A DNA stretch of 6,493 bases from an uncultured bacterium (GTDB taxonomy: Bacteria; Bacteroidota; Bacteroidia; CAILMK01), in NCBI GenBank assembly GCA_903835275.1, contig CAILMK010000591.1, positions 1 through 6,493 of the forward strand, given 5' to 3'. How positions within the stretch are numbered: the stretch's first letter is position 1; each line of letters begins with the position of its first letter. The notes under the pieces were generated by a model. It was given only the letters and a program-made list of their open reading frames with translations. It had not been told where the DNA came from and did not search any database. Of the stretch, positions 1-6,242 are shown piece after piece. The position numbers and the translations under genes were made by a program.

Positions 1-45
1 GAAATTAAATTTCATTATTTTACCTGTTAAGAAGTAACAAATCCT

Positions 46-73
46 GTTCTTTTTTACGTCTAAAGAACGTAAA
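46..73. promoter_or_regulatory. Two overlapping dyads upstream of the DtxR/MntR-type gene (candidate operator)
   Basis: Two perfect 7-bp inverted repeats interlock here. GTTCTTT at 46-52 pairs with AAAGAAC at 62-68, and TTTACGT at 53-59 pairs with ACGTAAA at 67-73. The second overlaps the -7 box at 70-77, so a protein bound there would block transcription. Autoregulation by the downstream metal repressor is a natural guess, but neither dyad resembles the DtxR or B. subtilis MntR consensus closely. The region is AT-rich, so chance symmetry is possible. Confidence 0.35.
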
Positions 74-77
74 TTTG
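47..77 (+). promoter_or_regulatory. Bacteroidetes-type promoter of the DtxR/MntR-type gene
   Basis: TAAATTTG at 70-77 fits the TAnnTTTG -7 consensus of Bacteroidetes. A weak -33 candidate (TTCT, 47-50) lies 19 bp upstream. Transcription would begin only about 5-7 bases after the box, essentially at the ATG at 86, giving a leader of a few bases at most. No Shine-Dalgarno sequence is present. Bases 1-45 hold nothing that I recognise apart from a short AT-rich inverted repeat at 1-13. Confidence 0.45.
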
Positions 78-85
78 CGGCATCT

Positions 86-748
86 ATGACACTATCAACC
101 ACTGAGGAGAATTATCTTAAATGTATCTATAAACTTTCGCAATCTATAGATGATGAAATCAATACGAATGCGATTGCTGCTGAATTATCCACGTCACCTG
201 CTTCCGTCACTGATATGCTGAAAAGGCTTTCTGAAAAGAAGCTGATTTCATACATTAAATACAAGGGCGTCAGGCTGACTTCTTCCGGGGAAAAATATGC
301 GAATGGCCTTATCCGCAAACACCGCCTTTGGGAAGTTTTCCTGGTGGACAAACTAAATTTTACATGGGATGAAGTTCATGATATAGCTGAGCAACTGGAG
401 CATGTGCAATCTGAAGAACTTACAGAGCGAATGGATGATTTCCTCGGGTATCCCAAATTTGATCCTCATGGTGATGCCATTCCGGATAAGCATGGGAAAT
501 ATACTCCGCGCAAGCAAACCTTGCTTTCAGAACTTGAAAAAGGTAAGAGGGGTGTTATTCTTGGCGTGAACGAACATTCCACCGTTTTTCTTCAATATCT
601 TGATACACAAAAACTGGGTATTGGCGTTCAGGTAGAAGTAGTGGATCTCATTCCTTATGATAATAGTCTGACGATAAAAGTAGGCAAGGACCGCAGTATG
701 ACGGTCTCTCATCAGGTAGCAAGAAACCTTTTTGTAAGCATAAATTAA
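86..748 (+). CDS. mntR: DtxR/MntR-family metal-dependent transcriptional repressor
   Basis: A cytoplasmic DNA-binding repressor of 220 aa that senses a divalent metal, probably Mn(II). Residues 1-65 form the winged helix-turn-helix, beginning with the typical TTEENYLKCIYKL helix and with a recognition region around SPASVTDMLKRL. Residues 66-140 form the dimerisation and metal-binding domain, with the hallmark RKHRLWE (77-83) and LEHVQSEEL (104-112). Residues 150-220 form a FeoA/SH3-like C-terminal domain. Metal ligands aligned to DtxR are H79, E83, H98, E105 and H106. The DtxR Cys102 position is Glu102, as in MntR, which argues for manganese rather than iron. The start fits the family, whose proteins begin just before this helix. 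The NRAMP transporter gene 134 bp downstream on the same strand supports a role in Mn uptake control. The family is certain; the metal specificity and gene symbol are inferred. Confidence 0.93.
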   Translation: MTLSTTEENYLKCIYKLSQSIDDEINTNAIAAELSTSPASVTDMLKRLSEKKLISYIKYKGVRLTSSGEKYANGLIRKHRLWEVFLVDKLNFTWDEVHDIAEQLEHVQSEELTERMDDFLGYPKFDPHGDAIPDKHGKYTPRKQTLLSELEKGKRGVILGVNEHSTVFLQYLDTQKLGIGVQVEVVDLIPYDNSLTIKVGKDRSMTVSHQVARNLFVSIN

Positions 749-797
749 TTTTATTGTATTGATATTGAATATGTAGCAAGTTTTGAAAATGTTAAAA

Positions 798-813
798 TTT
801 AGATAATACTAAA
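798..813. promoter_or_regulatory. Candidate MntR/DtxR-type operator upstream of the NRAMP gene
   Basis: TTTAG (798-802) and CTAAA (809-813) form a perfect dyad around ATAATA. The core TTAG-N6-CTAA has exactly the outer half-sites and spacing of the classical DtxR operator core TTAGGTTAGCCTAA. It ends 6 bp before the -33 element of the transporter promoter, between a DtxR-family regulator gene and its presumed target. Binding by that regulator is an inference. The site is a little upstream of where a simple blocking repressor usually sits. Confidence 0.5.
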
Positions 814-819
814 AATATA

Positions 820-850
820 TTTCAATAGATTTAATTTGGTTGTATCTTTG
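820..850 (+). promoter_or_regulatory. Bacteroidetes-type promoter of the NRAMP-USP gene
   Basis: TATCTTTG at 843-850 is an exact match to TAnnTTTG and is followed by CAC, a common extension. A weak -33 element (TTTC, 820-823) lies 19 bp upstream, the expected spacing. The predicted start of transcription near 857 would leave a leader of about 26 bases before the ATG at 883. The leader is AT-rich without a Shine-Dalgarno sequence. This suggests the transporter has its own promoter and does not depend on read-through from the regulator gene. Confidence 0.6.
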
Positions 851-871
851 CACGGATTTACTGCAATAGAT
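823..871 (+). repeat. 8-bp direct repeat flanking the transporter promoter
   Basis: CAATAGAT occurs at 823-830 and again at 864-871, 41 bp apart or close to four helical turns, on either side of the -7 box. Both copies are followed by A/T-rich sequence containing AAT. It may be a pair of binding sites or chance in AT-rich DNA. Confidence 0.25.
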
Positions 872-882
872 AAATAGTTGAT

Positions 883-2757
883 ATGTTAAAAGAAGACAGC
901 AAGTCACTTTCAGAAGTTCATGGATCAGTAGATACCGCTAAGGGTACACCCTGGAAGAAGATTCTTGCATTTTTTGGCCCTGCCTACCTGGTAAGCGTCG
1001 GGTATATGGACCCCGGAAACTGGGCTACCGATATTGAAGGCGGCAGTCACTATGGATATACGCTGATATGGGTGCTCATTATGAGTAACCTGATGGCATT
1101 GCTGCTGCAGGGATTCAGCCTGCGGCTTGGTTTGGTCAGCGGTCGTGACCTGGCACAGGCATCAAGGGAATCCTATCCTCCCTTTGTAAATGTCATTCTG
1201 TATTTGCTTGCTGAAATTGCCATTGCAGCCTGTGACCTTGCGGAAGTGCTTGGTATGGCAATAGGCCTGAAATTATTATTTGGCTTGCCACTTATTTACG
1301 GAGTTGCCATAACTGTCCTGGATACTATTCTATTATTGTTCCTGCAAAAGCTTGGAATGCGAAAAATAGAAATGTTCATTATCAGCCTTATTACGATCAT
1401 TGGTATTTCATTTTTCGTCGAACTACTTTTTGCAAAGCCTGATCCTGTAGGCATCATACATGGTATTATTCCCGTGATACCGGATAAATACGCGCTCTAT
1501 ATTATCCTCGGAATCATAGGCGCTACTGTAATGCCGCATAACCTGTATCTGCATTCTGCATTGGTGCAGACAAGAAAAGTAGAACCCGGAAAAGAAAATC
1601 TCAGGAAAGCGATCAAGTTTAACCTGATAGATTCGGGTATCGCACTTAATATTGCACTGCTGGTAAATGCAGCGATTCTCATTCTTGCGGCAGCGGTTTT
1701 TTATCAAAATTCCCATTACGGCGTGAAGGATATTTCAACGGCGTATGAATTATTAAAGCCATTGCTGGGTTCCTCACTGGCGCCTATATTATTTGCAGTG
1801 GCGCTGATTGCGTCCGGACAAAGCTCCACCATCACAGGTACACTTGCAGGGCAGATAGTGATGGAAGGATTTTTAAAACTGCGCGTACCTATATGGATTC
1901 GCCGCCTGATCACCCGCCTGTGTGCGGTACTACCCGCTTTTTTTGTGATATTGATAACAGGAGAAGCTTCCGCAGGAAAATTACTTGTATTCAGTCAGGT
2001 TTTATTAAGCCTTCAATTGGGATTTGCAATTGTTCCGCTGATACACTTTGTAAGTGACAAAGGCAGGATGGGCACTTTTGTGATTGGCATAAAAAGCAAG
2101 ATTGCAGGGTGGGTGGTGGCAACTATTATAGTTGTACTGAATGTTAAACTGGTATCAGATGAATTGGTTGAATGGATGAATGATCCTACATTAGATATAT
2201 GGGTGAGGATATTGGTGATAGTTGTAGCAGTATTTCTTGGAATACTTTTGATCTATATAACATTTGAACCGGTATTGAGCGGATTAAAAAGATTTAAGTC
2301 CGCTATTCCACATGGTGCACCCAGGAAGCTGGGTTCATTGACGGAACCATTGTACGATCGTATTGCCATCACCGTTGATTTTTCTGATACAGATGATAAA
2401 GCCATAAGACATGCAGTATCACAAGGCGGGAAATCTGCTGAATATATTTTGATCCATATTTTGGAATCACCAAATGCCATGTTCAGCGAAACGGAATCCG
2501 CGGATTTGGAATCAAACATAGATGTAAAATATCTGAAGGAGTATGTAAGTGCACTTACTGAAAAAGGATTCAATGCACATTATGAATTGGGTTATGGAAG
2601 GCGTACTATTGCCATTCCTGAAATAGTAGATAAATTCAGGGCAGATCTGCTGGTAATGGGCTCCCATGGCCACGACTGGCTCAGTGATATCCTCTTCGGA
2701 CAAACCATAGATACGGTAAGGCACAGGATCAATGTGCCATTGCTGGCGGTGAAGTAA
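883..2757 (+). CDS. mntH: NRAMP-family divalent metal (Mn2+)/H+ symporter with C-terminal universal stress protein domain
   Basis: An inner-membrane transporter of 624 aa importing Mn(II), and possibly Fe(II), with protons. Residues 25-460 are the NRAMP core with about 11-12 hydrophobic helices. TM1 carries the metal-binding DPGNW motif (D43, P44, G45, N46, W47). TM6 carries GATVMPHNLYLHS (213-225) with the binding residues A214 and M217 and the conserved H219. Typical bacterial MntH proteins stop near 410-450 aa. Here a soluble domain follows at about 487-624, starting with the USP strand RIAITVDFSD (D499) and ending with VMGSHGHDWL and a C-terminal strand VPLLAVK. The USP nucleotide motif G-x2-G-x9-G is intact (G593, G596, G606), but the usual Ser/Thr next to the last Gly is Gln607. 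The ATG at 883 is the only start that keeps TM1 and it follows a good promoter. The transport role is well supported; nucleotide gating by the USP domain is inference. Confidence 0.94.
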   Translation: MLKEDSKSLSEVHGSVDTAKGTPWKKILAFFGPAYLVSVGYMDPGNWATDIEGGSHYGYTLIWVLIMSNLMALLLQGFSLRLGLVSGRDLAQASRESYPPFVNVILYLLAEIAIAACDLAEVLGMAIGLKLLFGLPLIYGVAITVLDTILLLFLQKLGMRKIEMFIISLITIIGISFFVELLFAKPDPVGIIHGIIPVIPDKYALYIILGIIGATVMPHNLYLHSALVQTRKVEPGKENLRKAIKFNLIDSGIALNIALLVNAAILILAAAVFYQNSHYGVKDISTAYELLKPLLGSSLAPILFAVALIASGQSSTITGTLAGQIVMEGFLKLRVPIWIRRLITRLCAVLPAFFVILITGEASAGKLLVFSQVLLSLQLGFAIVPLIHFVSDKGRMGTFVIGIKSKIAGWVVATIIVVLNVKLVSDELVEWMNDPTLDIWVRILVIVVAVFLGILLIYITFEPVLSGLKRFKSAIPHGAPRKLGSLTEPLYDRIAITVDFSDTDDKAIRHAVSQGGKSAEYILIHILESPNAMFSETESADLESNIDVKYLKEYVSALTEKGFNAHYELGYGRRTIAIPEIVDKFRADLLVMGSHGHDWLSDILFGQTIDTVRHRINVPLLAVK

Positions 2758-2760
2758 ATA

Positions 2761-2791
2761 ACTACGTATATGTAGTCCCGAAACATCGGGA
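2761..2791. terminator. Two abutting hairpins after the NRAMP-USP stop codon
   Basis: ACTAC (2761-2765) pairs with GTAGT (2772-2776). Immediately after, TCCCGA (2776-2781) pairs perfectly with TCGGGA (2786-2791) around an AACA loop. The second is the stronger stem. No T-tract follows on either strand, so it is not a textbook intrinsic terminator, but it lies 3 bases past the stop codon of the transporter between convergent genes. It may instead be a dispersed palindromic repeat. Confidence 0.45.
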
Positions 2792-2810
2792 TTGTGGTCG
2801 CCCTTACATT

Positions 2811-2827
2811 AAAAATCGAAGATTTTT
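2811..2827. terminator. AT-rich hairpin with A-tract and T-tract arms
   Basis: AAAAATC (2811-2817) pairs perfectly with GATTTTT (2821-2827) around GAA. The A-tract/T-tract symmetry could serve transcripts from both directions, fitting the convergent genes here. The stem is almost all A-T and therefore weak. Confidence 0.3.
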
Positions 2828-2833
2828 GCATTT

Positions 2834-2868
2834 CCCCTACTGTTTTTAGGAGGGGTGCCCTTTAGGGC
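2834..2868. repeat. GC-rich double-hairpin intergenic element
   Basis: Hairpin one pairs CCCCTACT (2834-2841) with AGGAGGGG (2848-2855), with a single A-G mismatch and a GTTTTT loop. One base later, hairpin two pairs GCCCT (2857-2861) with AGGGC (2864-2868). It is followed by TGGGTGGTT. This two-stem pattern with a G-rich tail resembles intergenic repeats that I associate with Bacteroidetes genomes, but copy number cannot be judged from one window. It may help to terminate the two convergent transcripts. Confidence 0.5.
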
Positions 2869-2879
2869 TGGGTGGTTAA

Positions 2880-2901
2880 GGAGAAGCGAATCACATTCTC
2901 C
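2880..2901. terminator. Hairpin just past the beta-helix protein gene
   Basis: GGAGAA (2880-2885) pairs with TTCTCC (2896-2901) around a 10-base loop. It lies 19 bases downstream of the minus-strand stop at 2921. There is no proper T-run in the minus-strand direction (TTAACC follows), so termination activity is uncertain. Confidence 0.3.
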
Positions 2902-2920
2902 CCACAAAATAGATTATCCT

Positions 2921-5365
2921 TTACTCGATTACAAAGTGTTTTATAATAATCCCTTTCTCGCTTTGTATCCGGATAGTATAAAATCCCTTTGGCAACGAAG
3001 AAACATCTATACCAAATGAGTTGGACCTTGTGTTATATGACTTTATGAGACGGCCTTCAATGTCATATAATTCTATCTTTTCCGGTAAGGAAATATTCCC
3101 GGTGCTCTCTATATGAATTAATCCCGTAGCAGGATTTGGGTATATAGATACATTCGCATCAATTCCTGAAATTCTTTCTTCTACGTTTGTTACAACCGGA
3201 TTAATAACAGTATCCCGGGAAGCCTTGCATCCGTATGAATTTTTTGTGGTTAGGCTAACATCAAATGAACCTCCACCTGAATAGTAATGCACAGGAGATT
3301 TTCCTGCACCTGTAGAGGAGTCTCCAAAGTCCCAACTATGATAGTTAGAGATAGTATCTCGTGCAAAAAATTGTACCTTGAAATTGGAATAAATGATAAC
3401 CTTGAAATGCGCATCAGGGAGCGGATAAAAACGGACATTTTTCCAGGCTGTATCATTGCTGTGGTCAATATCAGTATTCAAGTGTGTCCATGCCGTTATC
3501 TTATAATTACCTCCTGAGGCCGTATTAAAAGCAGGATGCGTGGGAACGTATAGGGATGTATCGGACAGCGCTTTTACTTTCCCATGAAATTTTATAGAAT
3601 CCGAATAAAGTTTTGCCCCGCTTATGTCAATATGAATTGTGAAATCGCTATCGAGATCAACAACATCTCTATTGGTTATCTGTACGATCACTTTACTATT
3701 AGTATCACCGCAAAGAGAATCAAGGGGACTGAGAATAGCATTTAAAGCGATATCGTTGTGAGGAAAAACTTTTTCATCTGCACCTATTGTGGGATATTTT
3801 GCATTTCGGCTTTCCCCGTCTATATCATTTGTTACACCATAACGAGGTATTCCTGCACGTTGCACAGCGCTTGAAAATTTGGCAAGGTGAAGATCGCCTT
3901 TGGAGGTGTCTGCAAAAAATGGATCCCCTGATGTACTATACTTATCCTGTGCGAATGTTGTTTGCCAGTTGGAAAGTGAAAAGGAGCCTATGCTTTTATA
4001 ATAATTGTTATAATCCATTACAAGAGTTCCCTTGGCAAAATTCAAAGAGGCAGGTTCGGCCCGATCGTCTGCATAAAAAATATTATTAAAAATATGGTTA
4101 ATGCCTGAGATAATATCCGTTTTGATGCATGATGCACCATTGCTGCCTATACATGATATTGAATTAAAATAACAGTTTACTTTATCTGTATTGTCTAAAT
4201 AGATGCCTGTTCCAAAGTCATTACTACCATAAATAAAATTATTGGCCACTAGTTGGCTATCCTTATTCCCATGGTTATCTATTAAAATTCCGTAAAAGAA
4301 ACCACGTGTCCTTATTTTATTACCTATAATGAAGCTGCTATCCTGCCTGTCAAAAAACACCCCGTACTCCCAACTGCTGTCTATAAGATTATCAATTACC
4401 ATATTCCCGATCGCACGCACGGTCGTGTCATTATTTTCAAAAAACACCCCGCATTGCCCACCAGTGAGCACATTATGGCGGATAATATTATGTTTTTCAG
4501 TTTTACTTACATCCGCGTAAATTGCTGCACCACCGCCTCCATGCTGCGTTGTATATATTGTTATAATATTATTTTCAAAAATATTATGACTGGCGCCTTC
4601 TGTAAGGAAGATGCCATCAATCGTATATCCAAAATCGCTTACTTTATTGGCAATGGTCATTTCACGGATTCGTATATACTGGCTCCCTATGAGGCCAAAT
4701 GTAAAACCGGGATATATATTGCCTTTATCATAGGAGTATAATATGACTTTGGTGCTATCCAGCGATTTTGACTGAAAGGTAATCGTGTTTGCTGCTGACG
4801 AACCTGAGATTGCCGTCAGGCTGATGCTTTCAAAGTAGCTACCATCCGCCACATTAAAAGTTACAGCCCCGCATATTCCAAAGGTATCCAGGGCACTTGC
4901 GGCACTCTGGAAAGAAACATAATCGGGACTGCCCTTTGCGCTTTTATCAATAGTGTAGGTGCCGTTAAGGCCACCTTTCAATGTGATCGTGGCTGTATCA
5001 ACTCTTGAAAGAACGGCGCTGTTTACGGTATCTACCCATGAACTTATTATATCCTTATTTTTAAAAAGGATATTCCCAATATTTACCTGGGCCTTGCCGG
5101 AGGATTTCAGGCTGCCGCTCCACTTATAAGATGCCTGCTTTACCCCATTTACGCTCCAACCTATGGTTGCTGTTGTAATAGTGGATGTGCCATAATTGAA
5201 AAAACTAATGTACACATGCTGACTGCTTGTACCACAGAAAGCGCGACTCGGGCTATCAATAGCCGTTACTCCCGCATCCAGAGCAGCATATCCTTTTAAA
5301 TTGGATAGGATAAGAAAAAAGATTAACGCGCCTCTGGATGGTAAAAAACTGGTATTTTTTGTCAT
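2921..5365 (-). CDS. Secreted right-handed beta-helix protein with PKD domain and T9SS type A sorting domain
   Basis: An 814-aa protein probably exported by Sec and then by the type IX system to the surface or medium. Residues 1-27 are a signal peptide (hydrophobic ALIFFLILSNL, likely cleavage after GYA). Residues 30-103 form a CARDB/adhesion-like beta module. Residues 140-515 form a right-handed beta-helix with Asn-rich turns recurring about every 20-30 residues (NIFENN, NIIRHN, FIIGNK, QLVANN, NHIFNN) and closing with DIDGESRNAKYPTIGADE. Residues 535-645 are a second CARDB-like module. Residues 649-725 are a PKD domain (SWDFGDSSTGAGKSPVHYY). Residues 735-814 are the sorting domain (VSIYPNPATGLIHIE, IELYDIEGRLIK, LPKGFYTIRI). 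A start at 5410 is also open, but it would put 15 residues before the signal peptide, and the promoter box lies within that extension. No catalytic residues of a polysaccharide lyase can be assigned, so an adhesin, glycan-binding or glycan-degrading role remains open. Confidence 0.88.
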   Translation of the reverse strand: MTKNTSFLPSRGALIFFLILSNLKGYAALDAGVTAIDSPSRAFCGTSSQHVYISFFNYGTSTITTATIGWSVNGVKQASYKWSGSLKSSGKAQVNIGNILFKNKDIISSWVDTVNSAVLSRVDTATITLKGGLNGTYTIDKSAKGSPDYVSFQSAASALDTFGICGAVTFNVADGSYFESISLTAISGSSAANTITFQSKSLDSTKVILYSYDKGNIYPGFTFGLIGSQYIRIREMTIANKVSDFGYTIDGIFLTEGASHNIFENNIITIYTTQHGGGGAAIYADVSKTEKHNIIRHNVLTGGQCGVFFENNDTTVRAIGNMVIDNLIDSSWEYGVFFDRQDSSFIIGNKIRTRGFFYGILIDNHGNKDSQLVANNFIYGSNDFGTGIYLDNTDKVNCYFNSISCIGSNGASCIKTDIISGINHIFNNIFYADDRAEPASLNFAKGTLVMDYNNYYKSIGSFSLSNWQTTFAQDKYSTSGDPFFADTSKGDLHLAKFSSAVQRAGIPRYGVTNDIDGESRNAKYPTIGADEKVFPHNDIALNAILSPLDSLCGDTNSKVIVQITNRDVVDLDSDFTIHIDISGAKLYSDSIKFHGKVKALSDTSLYVPTHPAFNTASGGNYKITAWTHLNTDIDHSNDTAWKNVRFYPLPDAHFKVIIYSNFKVQFFARDTISNYHSWDFGDSSTGAGKSPVHYYSGGGSFDVSLTTKNSYGCKASRDTVINPVVTNVEERISGIDANVSIYPNPATGLIHIESTGNISLPEKIELYDIEGRLIKSYNTRSNSFGIDVSSLPKGFYTIRIQSEKGIIIKHFVIE

Positions 5366-5382
5366 TTGAATAAATTTTTCCG

Positions 5383-5399
5383 GCAAATATAATATTTGC
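5383..5399. promoter_or_regulatory. Perfect 17-bp palindrome containing the -7 box of the beta-helix protein gene
   Basis: GCAAATAT (5383-5390) and ATATTTGC (5392-5399) are perfect inverted arms around a single A. On the minus strand it contains TATATTTG (5391 to 5384), matching TAnnTTTG, so transcription would start near 5378 and the ATG at 5365 follows after about 12 bases. No convincing -33 element is visible. The palindrome may be an operator covering the promoter or partly a by-product of the box sequence. The gene upstream on the same strand ends 81 bases before this ATG. Confidence 0.5.
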
Positions 5400-5446
5400 A
5401 GCGGAAACATTTGATAACTGACATGATTGTAGGTTTTGTGACCACT

Positions 5447-6190
5447 CTAAATTGCCCTCGCAAAATAAATCATTCCTTCACTCAGAAATTCCGCTAATCC
5501 TTCTGCATACTTATCGTAATTAGCTTTGAAACGTTCATCGGTGATATACATGTTTGCAAGTCCGCGATAAATTTCAGGAGTGACCGTATAGAAATTCCCG
5601 ATCCAGTTGAAGTGACGTTGCACCATCGTCTGCACTTTTTCATCCTGAGGAGATAAATGCATTAGTTTTGCAAGTTCAATATTGATATCAACGGATTCTT
5701 TTTGTACCGCTTCCCATTCTGATTTGGTCATTTTCATCACGCGCTGTTTGGATTCCTCCACTCTGTCAGAACTCCAGCGTTCCTTTGCTTCCTTTTCATA
5801 AGCTTCCGCCTGTTCCGGGCTGTAGCCCTTGTAAATTTCATTGTAATTCATTTTCGTATTTTTAAGCTGTTTAAGGGTATTATCAATTGTGGCGATTAAT
5901 TCACTGACATGTTTTTTTCGCTTTTGCAATTCCTTTTTATGTTGTAGCAACGCTTCGTGAATATTAAAATCCTTACTATCTAATATTTCTCCAATCTGCG
6001 CCAAGGGAATATCCAGTTCCCTGTAGAACATAATTTGCTGCAGGCGCAAAAGATCATCTCCGTTGTAATACCGGTATTTGGCCTCGCTGCGTACGGCCGG
6101 TTTCAATAGCCCTATTTCATCGTAATGATGCAGCGTGCGGACACTCACTCCTGCAAGTTTTGCCAGTTGTTTTACAGAGAACTTTTCCAT
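5447..6190 (-). CDS. MerR-family transcriptional activator with TipAS-like effector domain
   Basis: A 247-aa cytoplasmic DNA-binding regulator. Residues 4-72 are the MerR winged helix-turn-helix (FSVKQLAKLAGVSVRTLHHY, then DEIGLLKP and YRYYNGDDLLRLQQI). Residues 78-112 form the long dimerisation coiled coil rich in Lys, Glu and Leu. Residues 120-247 resemble the TipAS ligand-binding domain of TipAL and Mta relatives (aromatic residues W139, W159, H193, F194, W196 and Y216, and a final GLAEFLSEGMIYFARAI). The length is normal for this subgroup. The protein contains no cysteine at all, so covalent thiopeptide capture as in TipAL and thiolate metal sensing are excluded. Such proteins typically bind hydrophobic drugs or antibiotics and switch on resistance genes; none is visible next to it, so the ligand and targets are unknown apart from likely autoregulation. 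The ATG at 6190 begins the canonical HTH. Confidence 0.92.
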   Translation of the reverse strand: MEKFSVKQLAKLAGVSVRTLHHYDEIGLLKPAVRSEAKYRYYNGDDLLRLQQIMFYRELDIPLAQIGEILDSKDFNIHEALLQHKKELQKRKKHVSELIATIDNTLKQLKNTKMNYNEIYKGYSPEQAEAYEKEAKERWSSDRVEESKQRVMKMTKSEWEAVQKESVDINIELAKLMHLSPQDEKVQTMVQRHFNWIGNFYTVTPEIYRGLANMYITDERFKANYDKYAEGLAEFLSEGMIYFARAI

Positions 6191-6207
6191 GACTCAAATG
6201 TATGATG

Positions 6208-6240
6208 CAAAACTAACCTATCACCTTACGTGAGAGTCAA
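6208..6240 (-). promoter_or_regulatory. MerR-type promoter and operator of the TipAS-like regulator
   Basis: Reading the minus strand, TTGACT begins at 6240 and TAGTTTTG (6215 to 6208) fits the TAnnTTTG -7 box. The gap from TTG to this box is 22 bp, longer than the usual 19-21. It is filled by the dyad CTCTCAC-GTAAG-GTGATAG (6236 to 6218), 7-bp arms with one mismatch. An inverted repeat in an over-long spacer is how MerR proteins work, by untwisting the promoter. The CTCACGT core resembles the TipAL operator, which supports autoregulation. A second -7-like box, TACATTTG (6202 to 6195), ends 4 bases before the ATG. Confidence 0.65.
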
Positions 6241-6242
6241 GA

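Noticed and set aside
2592..2831. Minus-strand open frame overlapping the USP end and the intergenic hairpins
   Set aside because: It mostly overlaps the well-supported transporter gene in another frame and has no recognisable domain or promoter.
3787..4741. Plus-strand open frames inside the beta-helix gene
   Set aside because: They are opposite-strand shadows with no domain signature, inside a long gene with clear domains throughout.
5366..5410. Longer start for the beta-helix protein (ATG at 5410)
   Set aside because: It would add 15 residues before a clean signal peptide, and the -7 promoter box at 5384-5391 lies inside that extension.
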